NCBI GenBank assembly: GCA_021325555.1
Contig: JAJPGY010000030.1
Span: 1 to 64,000, forward strand
Length of the DNA stretch: 64,000 nt
Reading direction: 5' to 3'
Source of the DNA: Pseudomonadota bacterium
GTDB lineage: Bacteria > Cyanobacteriota > Vampirovibrionia > Obscuribacterales > Obscuribacteraceae
Part shown: in pieces, positions 16,423 through 24,716 of the stretch
How the letters are laid out: each line of letters opens with the position of its first letter
Position numbering within the stretch: position 1 is the stretch's first letter
The notes under the pieces: model-generated
Told to the model about the DNA's origin: nothing
The model's database searches: none
The model's input: the letters and a program-made list of their open reading frames with translations, nothing else
Translations under genes and position numbers: made by a program

Positions 16423-18363
16423 ATGAGCGCATCCGGACCGGGCAGGGAACAGACACAGGCTGTGCCTGGGAGAAAGGGCGCGGCGAGCTTGCCACCGTCC
16501 TGGCTGGCAGCGGTGCGCTGGAAGCGCCTTTTGCAGGTGGCGCTCGACACCGCCAGCTTCAGCCTGGCGCTGATCGGGGCCTTCCTCATCCGTTTCGACG
16601 GGCATCTGGGCCATGTCTACCTGCACCAGTTTCTCATGCTGCTGCCGGTCTTCCTCACCCTGCGCACGGCGGCAAACTGGTTTTACGGCGTCTACCGCCG
16701 GCTGTGGCGTTACACCGGACTGACCGAGATCCTGGAGCTCGGCTGTTCGATTCTCACGGTCACCACGATAATCCTCATCGCCCGCGGGCTTCACATCCTG
16801 GCCGTGGACGACAATCAGCTCTCCTTCAGCGTCATCTTCATCGAAGGCGGGCTGGCCTTTTTCTTGGCCGCCAGCCCGCGTGTCCTGCGCCGGCTGCAGA
16901 CCGAGCACAACCAGAGGCGCCACTGGCGGCAACCGGTGCGCAAGCGGGCGCTGCTGGTGGGAGCCGGCGAGGCCGGCCAGCTGGTGGCGCGGGAGCTGTC
17001 CCAGCGTCCGGACGTGGGCGTGGACCTGGTCGGCGTCCTCGACGATGACCCGCACAAGGTCGACAACCGGATCGGGAACCTCACCGTATTTGGTACCACC
17101 AGCGATCTGCCCAGGCTGGCCGAGGATCTGTTTATCGACCAGGTGGTCATCGCCATGCCCTCGGCGCCGCCCGGGGAGATAAGGCGAATCGTGGACATGT
17201 GCCGGGCGGCGGAGGTGGAGACTCGCATTCTCCCCGGTCTGTTCGAGCTCATCAACGGGCAGGTGAGCGTCAGCCAGCTGCGCGAGGTGTCGCTGGCCGA
17301 TCTGCTCGGGCGGGAGCCGGTGGAGCTGGACAGCGTGTCGATTGCCGGCTACATCGAGGGCCGGCGCGTGCTGGTCACGGGGGCGGGCGGCTCGATCGGC
17401 AGCGAGCTCTGTCGGCAGATCATGCGCTTTCAGCCCGAGGAGCTTCTCATCCTCGGCAAGGGCGAGAACAGCATATTCTTCATCTGCCAGGAGCTCATGG
17501 AGCGGGCGGAGCCGGTGAAGGTGACGCCTGTCATCGCCGACATCCGCGACTGCCGGCGGATGGTCAGCATATTCGAAAAGCACAGGCCGGAGGTGGTCTT
17601 TCACGCGGCCGCCCACAAGCATGTACCCTTGATGGAGTCCAACGTCAGCGAGGCGGTGACCAACAACATCGAGGGCACCCGCAACGTGGCCGAGCTGTCG
17701 GCCGAGTACGGCGTCGAGACGTTCGTCCTGGTCTCCTCGGACAAGGCGGTTAACCCCACCTCGGTGATGGGGGCCACCAAGCGCGCGGCCGAGCTGGTCG
17801 TACAGGATCTGGCCCGGCGCTCGAAAACCAAGTACGTGGCCGTCCGCTTCGGTAACGTGCTCGACAGCCGCGGCTCGGTCATTCCCATCTGGCGCAAGCA
17901 GATAGCCGCCGGCGGTCCCGTGACGGTGACCCACCCGGAGGCCAGTCGTTACTTCATGTTGATACCGGAGGCGGTGCAGCTCATCATCCAGGCAGGGGCT
18001 CTCGGCTCGGGCGGGGAGATCTTCGTGCTGGATATGGGCAAGCCGGTTCGCATCCTGGACCTGGCCCAGGACCTGATCAAACTGTCCGGGCTGCGCCCGA
18101 ACGAGGACGTGGAGATCAAGTTCGTCGGCCTGCGGCCCGGCGAGAAGCTGCACGAGGAGCTCCTGACGGCGGAAGAAGGTCTGACAAAGACGACCTACGA
18201 GAAGATCTTCGTCGGCGCGCCGCAGCCGCTCGATCACAACGAGCTCGCCCGGCTGCTGTCTGCGGTCAAGCAAGCGGCCGAGGGCGACAACGAGCCGGCA
18301 ATTCGCGACGCCCTCAACCGCCTTGTCGGGGGCAGCCTGCTTGCCAGGGAGAGCCGCAACTAA
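16423..18363 (+). CDS. CapD/PglF-family nucleotide-sugar 4,6-dehydratase (membrane)
   Basis: The 646-residue protein has four N-terminal membrane helices (residues about 25-150), then a first Rossmann-like CoA-binding region (about 165-290, with LVGAGEAGQLVARELS). The catalytic SDR domain follows (about 300-600), with TGAGGSIGSELC for NAD(P) and SSDKAVNPTSVMGATKR, where Met replaces the usual catalytic Tyr. This is the layout of long UDP-GlcNAc 4,6-dehydratases (WbpM, PglF, CapD) that start synthesis of bacillosamine- or QuiNAc-type sugars for capsule or glycoprotein. No glycosyltransferase is directly adjacent. The 120-bp upstream gap shows no strong signals. Confidence 0.9.
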   Translation: MSASGPGREQTQAVPGRKGAASLPPSWLAAVRWKRLLQVALDTASFSLALIGAFLIRFDGHLGHVYLHQFLMLLPVFLTLRTAANWFYGVYRRLWRYTGLTEILELGCSILTVTTIILIARGLHILAVDDNQLSFSVIFIEGGLAFFLAASPRVLRRLQTEHNQRRHWRQPVRKRALLVGAGEAGQLVARELSQRPDVGVDLVGVLDDDPHKVDNRIGNLTVFGTTSDLPRLAEDLFIDQVVIAMPSAPPGEIRRIVDMCRAAEVETRILPGLFELINGQVSVSQLREVSLADLLGREPVELDSVSIAGYIEGRRVLVTGAGGSIGSELCRQIMRFQPEELLILGKGENSIFFICQELMERAEPVKVTPVIADIRDCRRMVSIFEKHRPEVVFHAAAHKHVPLMESNVSEAVTNNIEGTRNVAELSAEYGVETFVLVSSDKAVNPTSVMGATKRAAELVVQDLARRSKTKYVAVRFGNVLDSRGSVIPIWRKQIAAGGPVTVTHPEASRYFMLIPEAVQLIIQAGALGSGGEIFVLDMGKPVRILDLAQDLIKLSGLRPNEDVEIKFVGLRPGEKLHEELLTAEEGLTKTTYEKIFVGAPQPLDHNELARLLSAVKQAAEGDNEPAIRDALNRLVGGSLLARESRN

Positions 18364-18396
18364 CCGGCAGCTTCCGGTTATCATTAGAAGGAGGCT

Positions 18397-18441
18397 ATGG
18401 ACGCTCGCCCCGGCAAGAGACGGCACCACGCGCATGGATGA
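18397..18441 (+). CDS. candidate 14-codon leader ORF overlapping larE start
   Basis: AAGGAGG at 18388-18394 lies just before ATG 18397, which opens a 14-codon frame rich in Arg and His (ending HHAHG). Its TGA (18439-18441) overlaps the larE start at 18434. The only good ribosome binding site before larE thus serves this small frame, suggesting translational coupling. Spacing from the core GGAGG is only 2 nt, so function is uncertain. Confidence 0.3.
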   Translation: MDARPGKRRHHAHG

Positions 18442-19315
18442 GGCACTGCTCAAGGAGAAGGAAGAGAGGCTGTCTAGCTTGCTCGAACAGCTGGGCAGCG
18501 TCGTTGTCGCTTATTCCGGCGGCGTCGACAGCTCGCTGCTGTCCTACTATGCCAGAAAAGTGCTGGGCGGCAGGGCGCGTATCGTGATTGCGGTCTCGCC
18601 CAGCCTGGCCCAGGAGGAGCTCGTGGCAGCCCGCGCCCAGGCGGAGGCCTTTCAATGGGACCTGATCGAGATCCGCACGGGCGAGGTGGACAAGCCGGAA
18701 TACCGGCGCAACGATGCGCTGCGCTGTTATTTCTGCAAGAGCACGCTTTTTGAGGACCTGGAGAAGCTGTCCCGCGAGCTGGCCTGCGACCACATCGCCT
18801 ACGGGGCCAATCAGGACGACCTCGGCGACTTCCGCCCCGGTCACAAGGCTGCCCGCGAGCGCCGGGTGAAAAGCCCGCTGCAGGAGTGCGGGCTCAGCAA
18901 AGAAGAGATCCGCGCCCTGGCCCGGCGGGCCGGGCTGCCCTCCTGGGACAGGCCGCAGGCCGCCTGCCTTTCCTCGCGCTTTCAAACCCACGAGCCGATC
19001 TCGGTCGAGCTATTGAGCCGCGTCGAGCGGGCGGAGCAGTACCTGCACGCCCTCGGGTTCCGGCAGCTGCGCGTTCGCCATCACGGCGACCTGGCCCGCA
19101 TCGAGCTGGATTGCCACGAGCTGCCGCGCCTGAGCTCCGATCGAGAGCTGATGAGCCGGGTGGCCGCCGAGCTGAAGAAGCTCGGTTACCGATACGTGGT
19201 GCTGGATCTGGAAGGCTACAGGCGCGGGGGCGCCAACGTGCTGGCTAAACCGGGCAGCGCCGCGCAGGCGGACACGAGCGAGGGCGGCGAGGAACGCGGC
19301 CGAAGGAGCTCTTAA
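18434..19315 (+). CDS. larE: ATP-dependent sacrificial sulfur transferase LarE
   Basis: The 293-residue protein belongs to the PP-loop family, with SGGVDSSLL at residues 28-36. A Cys pair (RCYFCK, about 98-102) and AACLSSRF with Cys178 follow. From memory, Cys178 matches the region of the sacrificial cysteine of Lactiplantibacillus LarE. LarE adenylates and then thiolates the nicotinate mononucleotide derivative made by LarB during nickel-pincer cofactor synthesis. larB follows after 3 nt on the same strand, which supports the call. larC and larA are not in the window. The frame extends upstream to 18323 but ATG 18434 fits family N-termini. Confidence 0.92.
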   Translation: MDEALLKEKEERLSSLLEQLGSVVVAYSGGVDSSLLSYYARKVLGGRARIVIAVSPSLAQEELVAARAQAEAFQWDLIEIRTGEVDKPEYRRNDALRCYFCKSTLFEDLEKLSRELACDHIAYGANQDDLGDFRPGHKAARERRVKSPLQECGLSKEEIRALARRAGLPSWDRPQAACLSSRFQTHEPISVELLSRVERAEQYLHALGFRQLRVRHHGDLARIELDCHELPRLSSDRELMSRVAAELKKLGYRYVVLDLEGYRRGGANVLAKPGSAAQADTSEGGEERGRRSS

Positions 19316-19318
19316 TAG

Positions 19319-20146
19319 ATGAACAGAAACAAGGTCAAGGAGCTTCTCGATGCGCTGGCCTGCGGCAACCTGGAGCCCGACGAGGTCTACGAGCAGCTCA
19401 AGCATCTGCCCTATCGAGACATCGGCTTCGCCAAGATCGACTCCCACCGTTGCCTGCGCCAGGGCATGCCGGAGGTGATCTTCTGCCCCGGCAAAACACC
19501 CGAGCAGGTGGTGAAGATCGCCCAGGATCTGAAAGCCAATCACGATCTCGTGCTGGCGACCAGGCTCGATCCGGAGCCGGCGGCGGCGGTGCTCTCGGTT
19601 CTCACCCAGGCTCACTACGATCCGTGCTCTCGCGTCCTGGTCTGGGGCGCGGTGCCGCAGCCCGAGCCGGGCTCGCCGCGGGTGGCCGCGGTGGCGGCCG
19701 GGACGGCGGACCTGCCTGTCGCCGAGGAGGCGGCGGTGGTCCTTGCCTCGGCAGGCGTGAGCGTGCAGCGCCTCTACGACGTCGGGGTGGCTGGCATCCA
19801 CCGCCTGTTCGACAATCTGGAGACCCTGAAGCAGGCCTCGGTAATCATCGTCGTGGCGGGCATGGACGGGGCGCTGCCCAGCGTCGTAGGCGGGCTCGTC
19901 GAGCAGCCGGTGATCGCCGTGCCGACCTCGGTCGGCTATGGCGCCAGCTTCCAGGGTCTGGCGGCGTTGCTGACCATGCTCAACAGCTGCGCGGCCGGCC
20001 TGTGCGTTGTGAACATAGACAATGGATTCGGGGCGGCGGCGGCTGCCCTGCGCATCCTCTCGCAGACGGACAAGCCTGGCACCGCTGATGGTGCCAGGCT
20101 TGATCGCCGGGCGCGCGGCCAGTCCGGCGTCCGCCCGGACCTCTGA
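19319..20146 (+). CDS. larB: nickel pincer cofactor biosynthesis protein LarB
   Basis: The 275-residue protein matches LarB, which carboxylates and hydrolyses nicotinate adenine dinucleotide to give a dicarboxylated pyridine mononucleotide. The C-terminal half is the PurE-like domain, with AGTADLPVAEEA, VVAGMDGALPSVVGGL and PTSVGYGASFQGLAALLTML. The N-terminal DIGFAKIDSHRCLRQGMPEVI block is also typical of the family. AAGGAG lies about 10 nt before the ATG, 3 nt after larE. The last ~25 residues pass through a 12-bp palindrome and are not typical of the family, so the C-terminus may have been extended by a repeat insertion. Confidence 0.93.
   Translation: MNRNKVKELLDALACGNLEPDEVYEQLKHLPYRDIGFAKIDSHRCLRQGMPEVIFCPGKTPEQVVKIAQDLKANHDLVLATRLDPEPAAAVLSVLTQAHYDPCSRVLVWGAVPQPEPGSPRVAAVAAGTADLPVAEEAAVVLASAGVSVQRLYDVGVAGIHRLFDNLETLKQASVIIVVAGMDGALPSVVGGLVEQPVIAVPTSVGYGASFQGLAALLTMLNSCAAGLCVVNIDNGFGAAAAALRILSQTDKPGTADGARLDRRARGQSGVRPDL
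20072..20101 (+). repeat. 12-bp perfect palindrome inside the 3' end of larB
   Basis: AAGCCTGGCACC (20072-20083) and its exact inverse (20090-20101) flank a 6-nt loop. The stem is strong enough to act as a transcription terminator hairpin, but no T-run follows. A related GTGCCAGGCAC word occurs at about 24659-24669, so it may be a dispersed genomic palindrome. Confidence 0.6.
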
Positions 20147-20149
20147 GGC

Positions 20150-21421
20150 CTATTCGTTTTCCTGCTTCTCGGGCTCCTGGTCGGAAGCAATCTTGTTCGG
20201 GTACTGCCCTATGTTGACTGCCACCGCTTTCGGTGCGCCGTCCCTGAGCAGAAAAAAGTGCAGCGTGTCGCTGACCTTGTGCGCGCGCACATACTCCTGC
20301 ACGGCTTTCCCGGTGGCCATGTCCTTGCCGTCGATCTTCTGAATGATATCGCCGCGCTGCAGCCCGGCCGCCTGGGCCGGGCTGCCGTCGATCACCTGTG
20401 AGATGACCACGCCCCTTGTCTCGGGCGGCAGGCCCAGGCTCTTGGCCATGGTCTCGTCCAGCTCGCCCATGGCGATCCCCAGCCACGGGCGGAGGATCTT
20501 CTTGTTGGCGATCAGATCCTCGGAGACCGTCCTGGCGATATCGATCGGGATGGAAAATCCGATGTTCTGGGCGTTGGCCTGAATGGCCGTATTGACGCCG
20601 ATCACCTCGCCCTCCAGGTTCAAAAGCGGCCCGCCGGAGTTGCCGGGATTGATCGCCGCGTCGGTTTGAATGAAGTTGATGTTGCCGTTGACGTCGGTCA
20701 CCGTCCGCCCGACCGCCGAGATGATGCCCATGGTCACCGTGTGATCGAAGCCGAGCGGACTGCCGATGGCGATGGCAAACTCGCCAGGGCGCAGGCTGGA
20801 GGAGCTGCCCATCTTGAGCGTTGGCAGATCCTTGCCGTCAATCTTGACCACGGCGATATCCGAGAAGCTGTCCACACCGACCACCTTGCCGGGCATGGTG
20901 CGGCCGTCGTTGAGCTTGACCTTGATCTTGGTGGCGCCCCTGACCACGTGAGCGTTGGTCAGGATGTAGCCATCCGGACGCACGATGAAGCCCGAGCCCG
21001 TGTTGTGCTTCTCGAACCTGGGCATGTTCGGACGCCCCTTGCCCCCGCCTCCCGGTGCGGGCGTGACCCGCTGCCCGTTGAAGAAGAACTCGAAAGTGCC
21101 AGGTCCGCCGAAGGGAAACGGCATCTCGAAACCGGGGAAGCCGGCCACCGGGCCGGCGACGGTCTCATCGACCTCGATGTGGACCACGGCCGGTGCCGCC
21201 GCCTGGGCGATATCGGCGATCGTCTCCGGACCGAGGCTGACCAGGGCAGCCTGCGAGCCCGCCGAGGCCAGCCGCTGACCTGTCTGCGTCGAATCCGCGT
21301 TGCGCGCCTGCGCGGCGTCGGCCGGCATTCGCAGATCGGCGGTCGCCTGTCCGAGACCGTAAGCGCCGCCGGCTACCAGCAAAGCGGCGCCGGACACCAG
21401 AATCCTTCTTATTGCTTGCAT
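20150..21421 (-). CDS. HtrA/DegP-type serine protease with one PDZ domain
   Basis: The 423-residue exported protease has an N-terminal hydrophobic segment (about residues 8-26) as signal or anchor and a Pro/Gly-rich linker. A trypsin-like domain follows with complete triad: His158 (LTNAHVV), Asp188 (DIAVVK) and Ser262 (GNSGGP). One PDZ domain covers about 300-395 (GVVISQVIDGSPAQAAGLQRGD). It degrades or refolds damaged envelope proteins. The start at the second ATG (21421) has GGGGAG at 10 nt; the ATG at 21430 is too close to that site. It is convergent with larB, with only 3 nt between. Confidence 0.94.
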   Translation of the reverse strand: MQAIRRILVSGAALLVAGGAYGLGQATADLRMPADAAQARNADSTQTGQRLASAGSQAALVSLGPETIADIAQAAAPAVVHIEVDETVAGPVAGFPGFEMPFPFGGPGTFEFFFNGQRVTPAPGGGGKGRPNMPRFEKHNTGSGFIVRPDGYILTNAHVVRGATKIKVKLNDGRTMPGKVVGVDSFSDIAVVKIDGKDLPTLKMGSSSSLRPGEFAIAIGSPLGFDHTVTMGIISAVGRTVTDVNGNINFIQTDAAINPGNSGGPLLNLEGEVIGVNTAIQANAQNIGFSIPIDIARTVSEDLIANKKILRPWLGIAMGELDETMAKSLGLPPETRGVVISQVIDGSPAQAAGLQRGDIIQKIDGKDMATGKAVQEYVRAHKVSDTLHFFLLRDGAPKAVAVNIGQYPNKIASDQEPEKQENE

Positions 21422-21589
21422 CTTGTTCATTCTCCCCTATCGAGCCAAACCGTGCCGCCAACCGCCGGACCAGCAGGGAAGCGGTCCGGACCCGGGTCCT
21501 GACCGTAAACCTCCCCCCGACTGTTTTCAACACCGCACATATTTACCATGCCTGCCAGACGTAGCCCGTCCGGGTTTGTTCCAATGCGC

Positions 21590-22756
21590 CTATCGCCCCA
21601 TGCCCAGGTGCTGCGCGTGCTGAAATACCTTGCCCTCGGAAAGGATCGAGGGGGCGATCACCACCTCGACCTGTTGCATCTCGGCAAGGTTTGCCGCCCC
21701 CACCGTCGCCATGCTGGTCTTGAGCGCGCCTACCAGGTTCTGGCTGCCGTCGTCTATGTGGGCCGGACCGAACAGGATCTCCTCCAGGGTACCGGAGCTT
21801 CCGACCTTGATTCGCGTGCCGCGGGGCAGCAGCGGGCTGGGCGTGGCCATGCCCCAGTGATAGCCCCTGCCCGGCGCCTCGGCAGCCCTGGCAAGCGGGG
21901 AGCCGATCATCACCGCATCGGCGCCGCAGGCGATCGCCTTGCAGATGTCGCCGCCGACCACCATGCCGCCGTCGCCGATGACCACGACCTCCCGCCCGGT
22001 TCGCGCCCGGTAGTCTCGTCCAGCCGCCGCGCAGTCCGCGATCGTGGTCGCCATCGGCACGCCCACACCGAGCACGCTTCGCGACGTGCAGGCCGCCCCC
22101 GGACCCACCCCGACCAGGATGCCGGCCACGCCGCACTCCAGAAGACCCAGGGCGGTGTCATAGGTGACGCAGTTGCCGACGATCACCGGCACCCCGATCG
22201 TCCGGCAGAATTGCGGCAGGTCAAGCTGGCTCTGCCCCTGGGCGGACTTGTGCTCGAGCCCGGTGACCGTTGATTGCACAACCAGTATGTCCAGTCCCGC
22301 CTCGACGGCCGCCGGGCCGTACTGCCTGGCCAGGTTGGGTGTGACCGAAGCCGCCGCCACGACCCCCTGCGCCTTCAGCTCGGTCACCCGCCTGGCGATC
22401 AGCTCCCTTTTTACCGGAGCCGAGTAGAGCTTCTGCATAACCGTGACGAAGCTGCTGTTGTCGCAGCCGCAGACCTCGTCGTAGGCCGAGGCCGGGTCCT
22501 CGTATCGAGTCTGTAAGCCCTGCAGGTTCAGAACCGCCAGCCCGCCGAGCTTTCCCATGAGCCCGGCCTGCTTGACGTCGACGACGCTGTCCATGGCGCT
22601 GGCCAGGATCGGAAACTTGAGGGGATGCCCGCCGATCCGGCAGCTGACGTCGCACAGCTCCATATCCAGGGTGACCGCCCCCGGCACAAGGGCCACCTCA
22701 TCGAAGCCGTACGCCCTCCTGGTCGGTTTGCCCCTACCTATAAAAAGCTCTCTCAT
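21590..22756 (-). CDS. guaB3: GuaB3-family IMP dehydrogenase/GMP reductase homologue
   Basis: The 388-residue (beta/alpha)8 protein matches the GuaB3 subfamily. It has no CBS domains, FPILASAMDSVVD near residue 50, and the active-site loop GVGPGAACTSR with the catalytic Cys. VIGDGGMVVGGDICKAIACGADAVMIGSPLA follows. GuaB3 proteins occur mainly in Actinobacteria and Cyanobacteria, and a cyanobacterial one has been reported to work as GMP reductase. That makes GMP to IMP conversion a reasonable guess. AGGGGA lies 7 nt before the ATG. The gene stands alone, upstream of a long repeat-bearing intergenic region. Confidence 0.9.
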   Translation of the reverse strand: MRELFIGRGKPTRRAYGFDEVALVPGAVTLDMELCDVSCRIGGHPLKFPILASAMDSVVDVKQAGLMGKLGGLAVLNLQGLQTRYEDPASAYDEVCGCDNSSFVTVMQKLYSAPVKRELIARRVTELKAQGVVAAASVTPNLARQYGPAAVEAGLDILVVQSTVTGLEHKSAQGQSQLDLPQFCRTIGVPVIVGNCVTYDTALGLLECGVAGILVGVGPGAACTSRSVLGVGVPMATTIADCAAAGRDYRARTGREVVVIGDGGMVVGGDICKAIACGADAVMIGSPLARAAEAPGRGYHWGMATPSPLLPRGTRIKVGSSGTLEEILFGPAHIDDGSQNLVGALKTSMATVGAANLAEMQQVEVVIAPSILSEGKVFQHAQHLGMGR

Positions 22757-22926
22757 CTGGCCGTCCCCTGCAACGATGTGGTTTGCCGTCCGCCGCCGGC
22801 GGCGTCGGTGCGTTTAATCGTAGCACCCGGGCACATCGCCTCGACGCCATGCGCGCCGCCGGCAATCAGGCCCGGCACCGTCGCCGCCGGCCGGCGGGTA
22901 CCCGCCCCCGTTTTTGGCGGCAGCTC

Positions 22927-23090
22927 GTCAGAAAAACGGACGGATTTCTGACATCACGCTTGTCAGAAAAATCGTCCAAGGGGGTCAGAAAAAGGGACGG
23001 AATTCTGACAAACGCCTGGACGTAGGCCCTGGTGGGCACTTTGAAGAAAGAACCGGGCAGGTTTGTCAGAAAAACGACCGAATTTCTGAC
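22927..23090. repeat. three 26-nt palindromic repeats (GTCAGAAA...TTTCTGAC)
   Basis: Copies at 22927-22952, 22984-23009 and 23065-23090 each start GTCAGAAA and end (T)TTCTGAC around a GGACGR-like centre, so each can form a 7-8 bp stem. A half copy starts at 22962. Copy starts are 57 and 81 nt apart. They may be operators for guaB3 or anmK, or a small mobile palindrome family. Confidence 0.7.
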
Positions 23091-23211
23091 AAGCAGAAGC
23101 TGAAAAATTTCAGGGGGTCCCTCAGGAAAATCAAAGGAAATCTGCCAAGCCAGCTCCCACAAAAACTGAAAGACCACCACCCCGCTACCGCGGGCAGGCA
23201 GTCCTTCACCA

Positions 23212-23268
23212 AGCCGGAAACCATTATCGGACTTTTGACGATCTCTTCAAGAAGGTCGGTTTCCGGCT
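23212..23268. repeat. 11-bp inverted repeat with 35-nt loop before anmK
   Basis: AGCCGGAAACC (23212-23222) is exactly inverted at 23258-23268. It lies about 110 nt upstream of the anmK start and could be a leader stem or a binding-site pair. Confidence 0.5.
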
Positions 23269-23376
23269 ACGGACAGCCAGCTGCAGCCAGCTGCCATTCC
23301 CAGCATAGCTAAGGGCACGAAAAGATGTCAAGCAGAGATCATAAATCCGGACAGGGCAGTGGCGACGGGCGGTCAA

Positions 23377-24576
23377 ATGCGATCCCTGACGGTAATGGGC
23401 TTGAACAGCGGCACCTCGATGGATGGCGTCGACGCAGCCCTCTTCACCATCGGACCGTCGGGCGGATCCGCCGCGGGCGCCGGCACCAGGCTTCCTCGCC
23501 TGTCCATCGAGATGATCGGCTCCGCGCTATATCCTTTCGACCCTCGGTTCAGCCAGCGCCTGCAGGCCCTGGTTGCCGGCAACCGGTGCAGCCTTGAGGA
23601 GATCTGCCGGCTGAACGTCGCCCTGGCGGAGGTCTTCGCGGGAGCCGCACGCCAGGTGGCCAGAGACTGCGGCGTGGCGCTCTCGGCTGTGGACCTGATC
23701 GGCTCACACGGGCAGACAATCTGGCATTCGCCTGCGCCAGCCAGCTTCTGGGGGGTCGACTGCAGGGGCAGCCTGCAGCTAGGCGACGGTGCGGTGATCG
23801 CGGAGCGGACGGGCGTGCCGGTGATAAGCGACTTCCGGGCAGCGGATCTAGCGGCCGGCGGGCAGGGAGCGCCGCTTGTCGCCTTCGCCGACGAGGTGCT
23901 GTTCGGTCAAGCCGGTCAGGCTACAGGCGTTCTCAACATAGGCGGCATCGCCAACATCACCGTAATCAACCGCGGCGGCGAGGCGGTGCTGGCCTTCGAT
24001 ACCGGCCCCGGCAACATGCTGATAGACAGGGCGGCGCACGAGCTTTTCGGTTGCCCGTTCGACGCCGGCGGCTCCCTGGCGGCAAGCGGGCAGGTTGACA
24101 GCCAGTGGCTCGACGAGCTGCTCCAGCATGGCTACTTTAGCCGGCGGCCGCCAAAGACAACCGGCCGCGAGGAGTTCGGCCAGCACTATGCCGACGAGCT
24201 GCTGCGCCGGGCGCGCGGCCGAGGGCTCTCCGCCCAAGACACAATCGCCACCCTGACGGCGCTGACCGCCGCCTGCGTGGCGGGCAGCTACAGCGATTTC
24301 ATCGAGCAGGAGACCCAGCTGGAACGCCTCATCCTCGGCGGCGGCGGGGCCGACAACAAAACGCTGGTGCGGATGATCGAGAGTCTCTGGCCGCACAAGA
24401 TAACGGTGCTGCGCCACGAGGACTCGGGTTTCTCCAGCAAGTTCAAGGAGGCGCTTCTGTTTGCGCTCCTGGCCTACACGACCTACTTCCGGATTCCCAA
24501 CAACGTGCCCCGCTGCACGGGGGCGCGCCGGCGGGTGTGTCTGGGCAAGCTTTCGCTTGCTTCTCACCGCTCCTAA
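23377..24576 (+). CDS. anmK: anhydro-N-acetylmuramic acid kinase
   Basis: The 399-residue protein phosphorylates and opens 1,6-anhydro-MurNAc, recycling cell-wall sugar to MurNAc-6-phosphate. Family signatures are MGLNSGTSMDGVDAAL near the start, DLIGSHGQTIWH, LNIGGIANITV, AFDTGPGNMLID and the late LGGGGADN. Length is slightly above the usual ~370 because of a short N-terminal and C-terminal extension. ATG 23377 is chosen; GTG 23359 is in frame and also possible. No other recycling gene is adjacent. Confidence 0.95.
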   Translation: MRSLTVMGLNSGTSMDGVDAALFTIGPSGGSAAGAGTRLPRLSIEMIGSALYPFDPRFSQRLQALVAGNRCSLEEICRLNVALAEVFAGAARQVARDCGVALSAVDLIGSHGQTIWHSPAPASFWGVDCRGSLQLGDGAVIAERTGVPVISDFRAADLAAGGQGAPLVAFADEVLFGQAGQATGVLNIGGIANITVINRGGEAVLAFDTGPGNMLIDRAAHELFGCPFDAGGSLAASGQVDSQWLDELLQHGYFSRRPPKTTGREEFGQHYADELLRRARGRGLSAQDTIATLTALTAACVAGSYSDFIEQETQLERLILGGGGADNKTLVRMIESLWPHKITVLRHEDSGFSSKFKEALLFALLAYTTYFRIPNNVPRCTGARRRVCLGKLSLASHRS

Positions 24577-24716
24577 GATTAGATTCTCGCGGAAAGCCAC
24601 TGGCAATCCGGCTGAGCAGGTATGATGGTCAATGATAGTGTGCGGCAGGTGGGAAACCGTGCCAGGCACTTGCCCGTTATCTATCGTGTCGTTAGCTCTT
24701 GAGGAGACCTGAACTT

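Larger units (their letters stand above)
22757..23376. other. 620-bp intergenic region between guaB3 and anmK
   Basis: No convincing protein gene is present; short frames here have no ribosome binding site or recognisable content. It holds three 26-nt palindromes, a half copy, an 11-bp inverted repeat at 23212-23268 and a tandem AGCCAGCTGC at about 23276-23295. Promoters for divergent guaB3 and anmK must lie here. Confidence 0.6.

Noticed and set aside
16324..18453. 709-codon minus-strand open frame opposite the CapD/PglF-like gene
   Set aside because: Composition (His/Arg/Gln-rich) is that of a high-GC antisense shadow. The plus strand encodes an unmistakable dehydratase over the same bases.
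22927..23090. CRISPR array
   Set aside because: Only three palindromic copies with unequal spacing (57 and 81 nt), each a self-contained hairpin, and no cas gene in the window.
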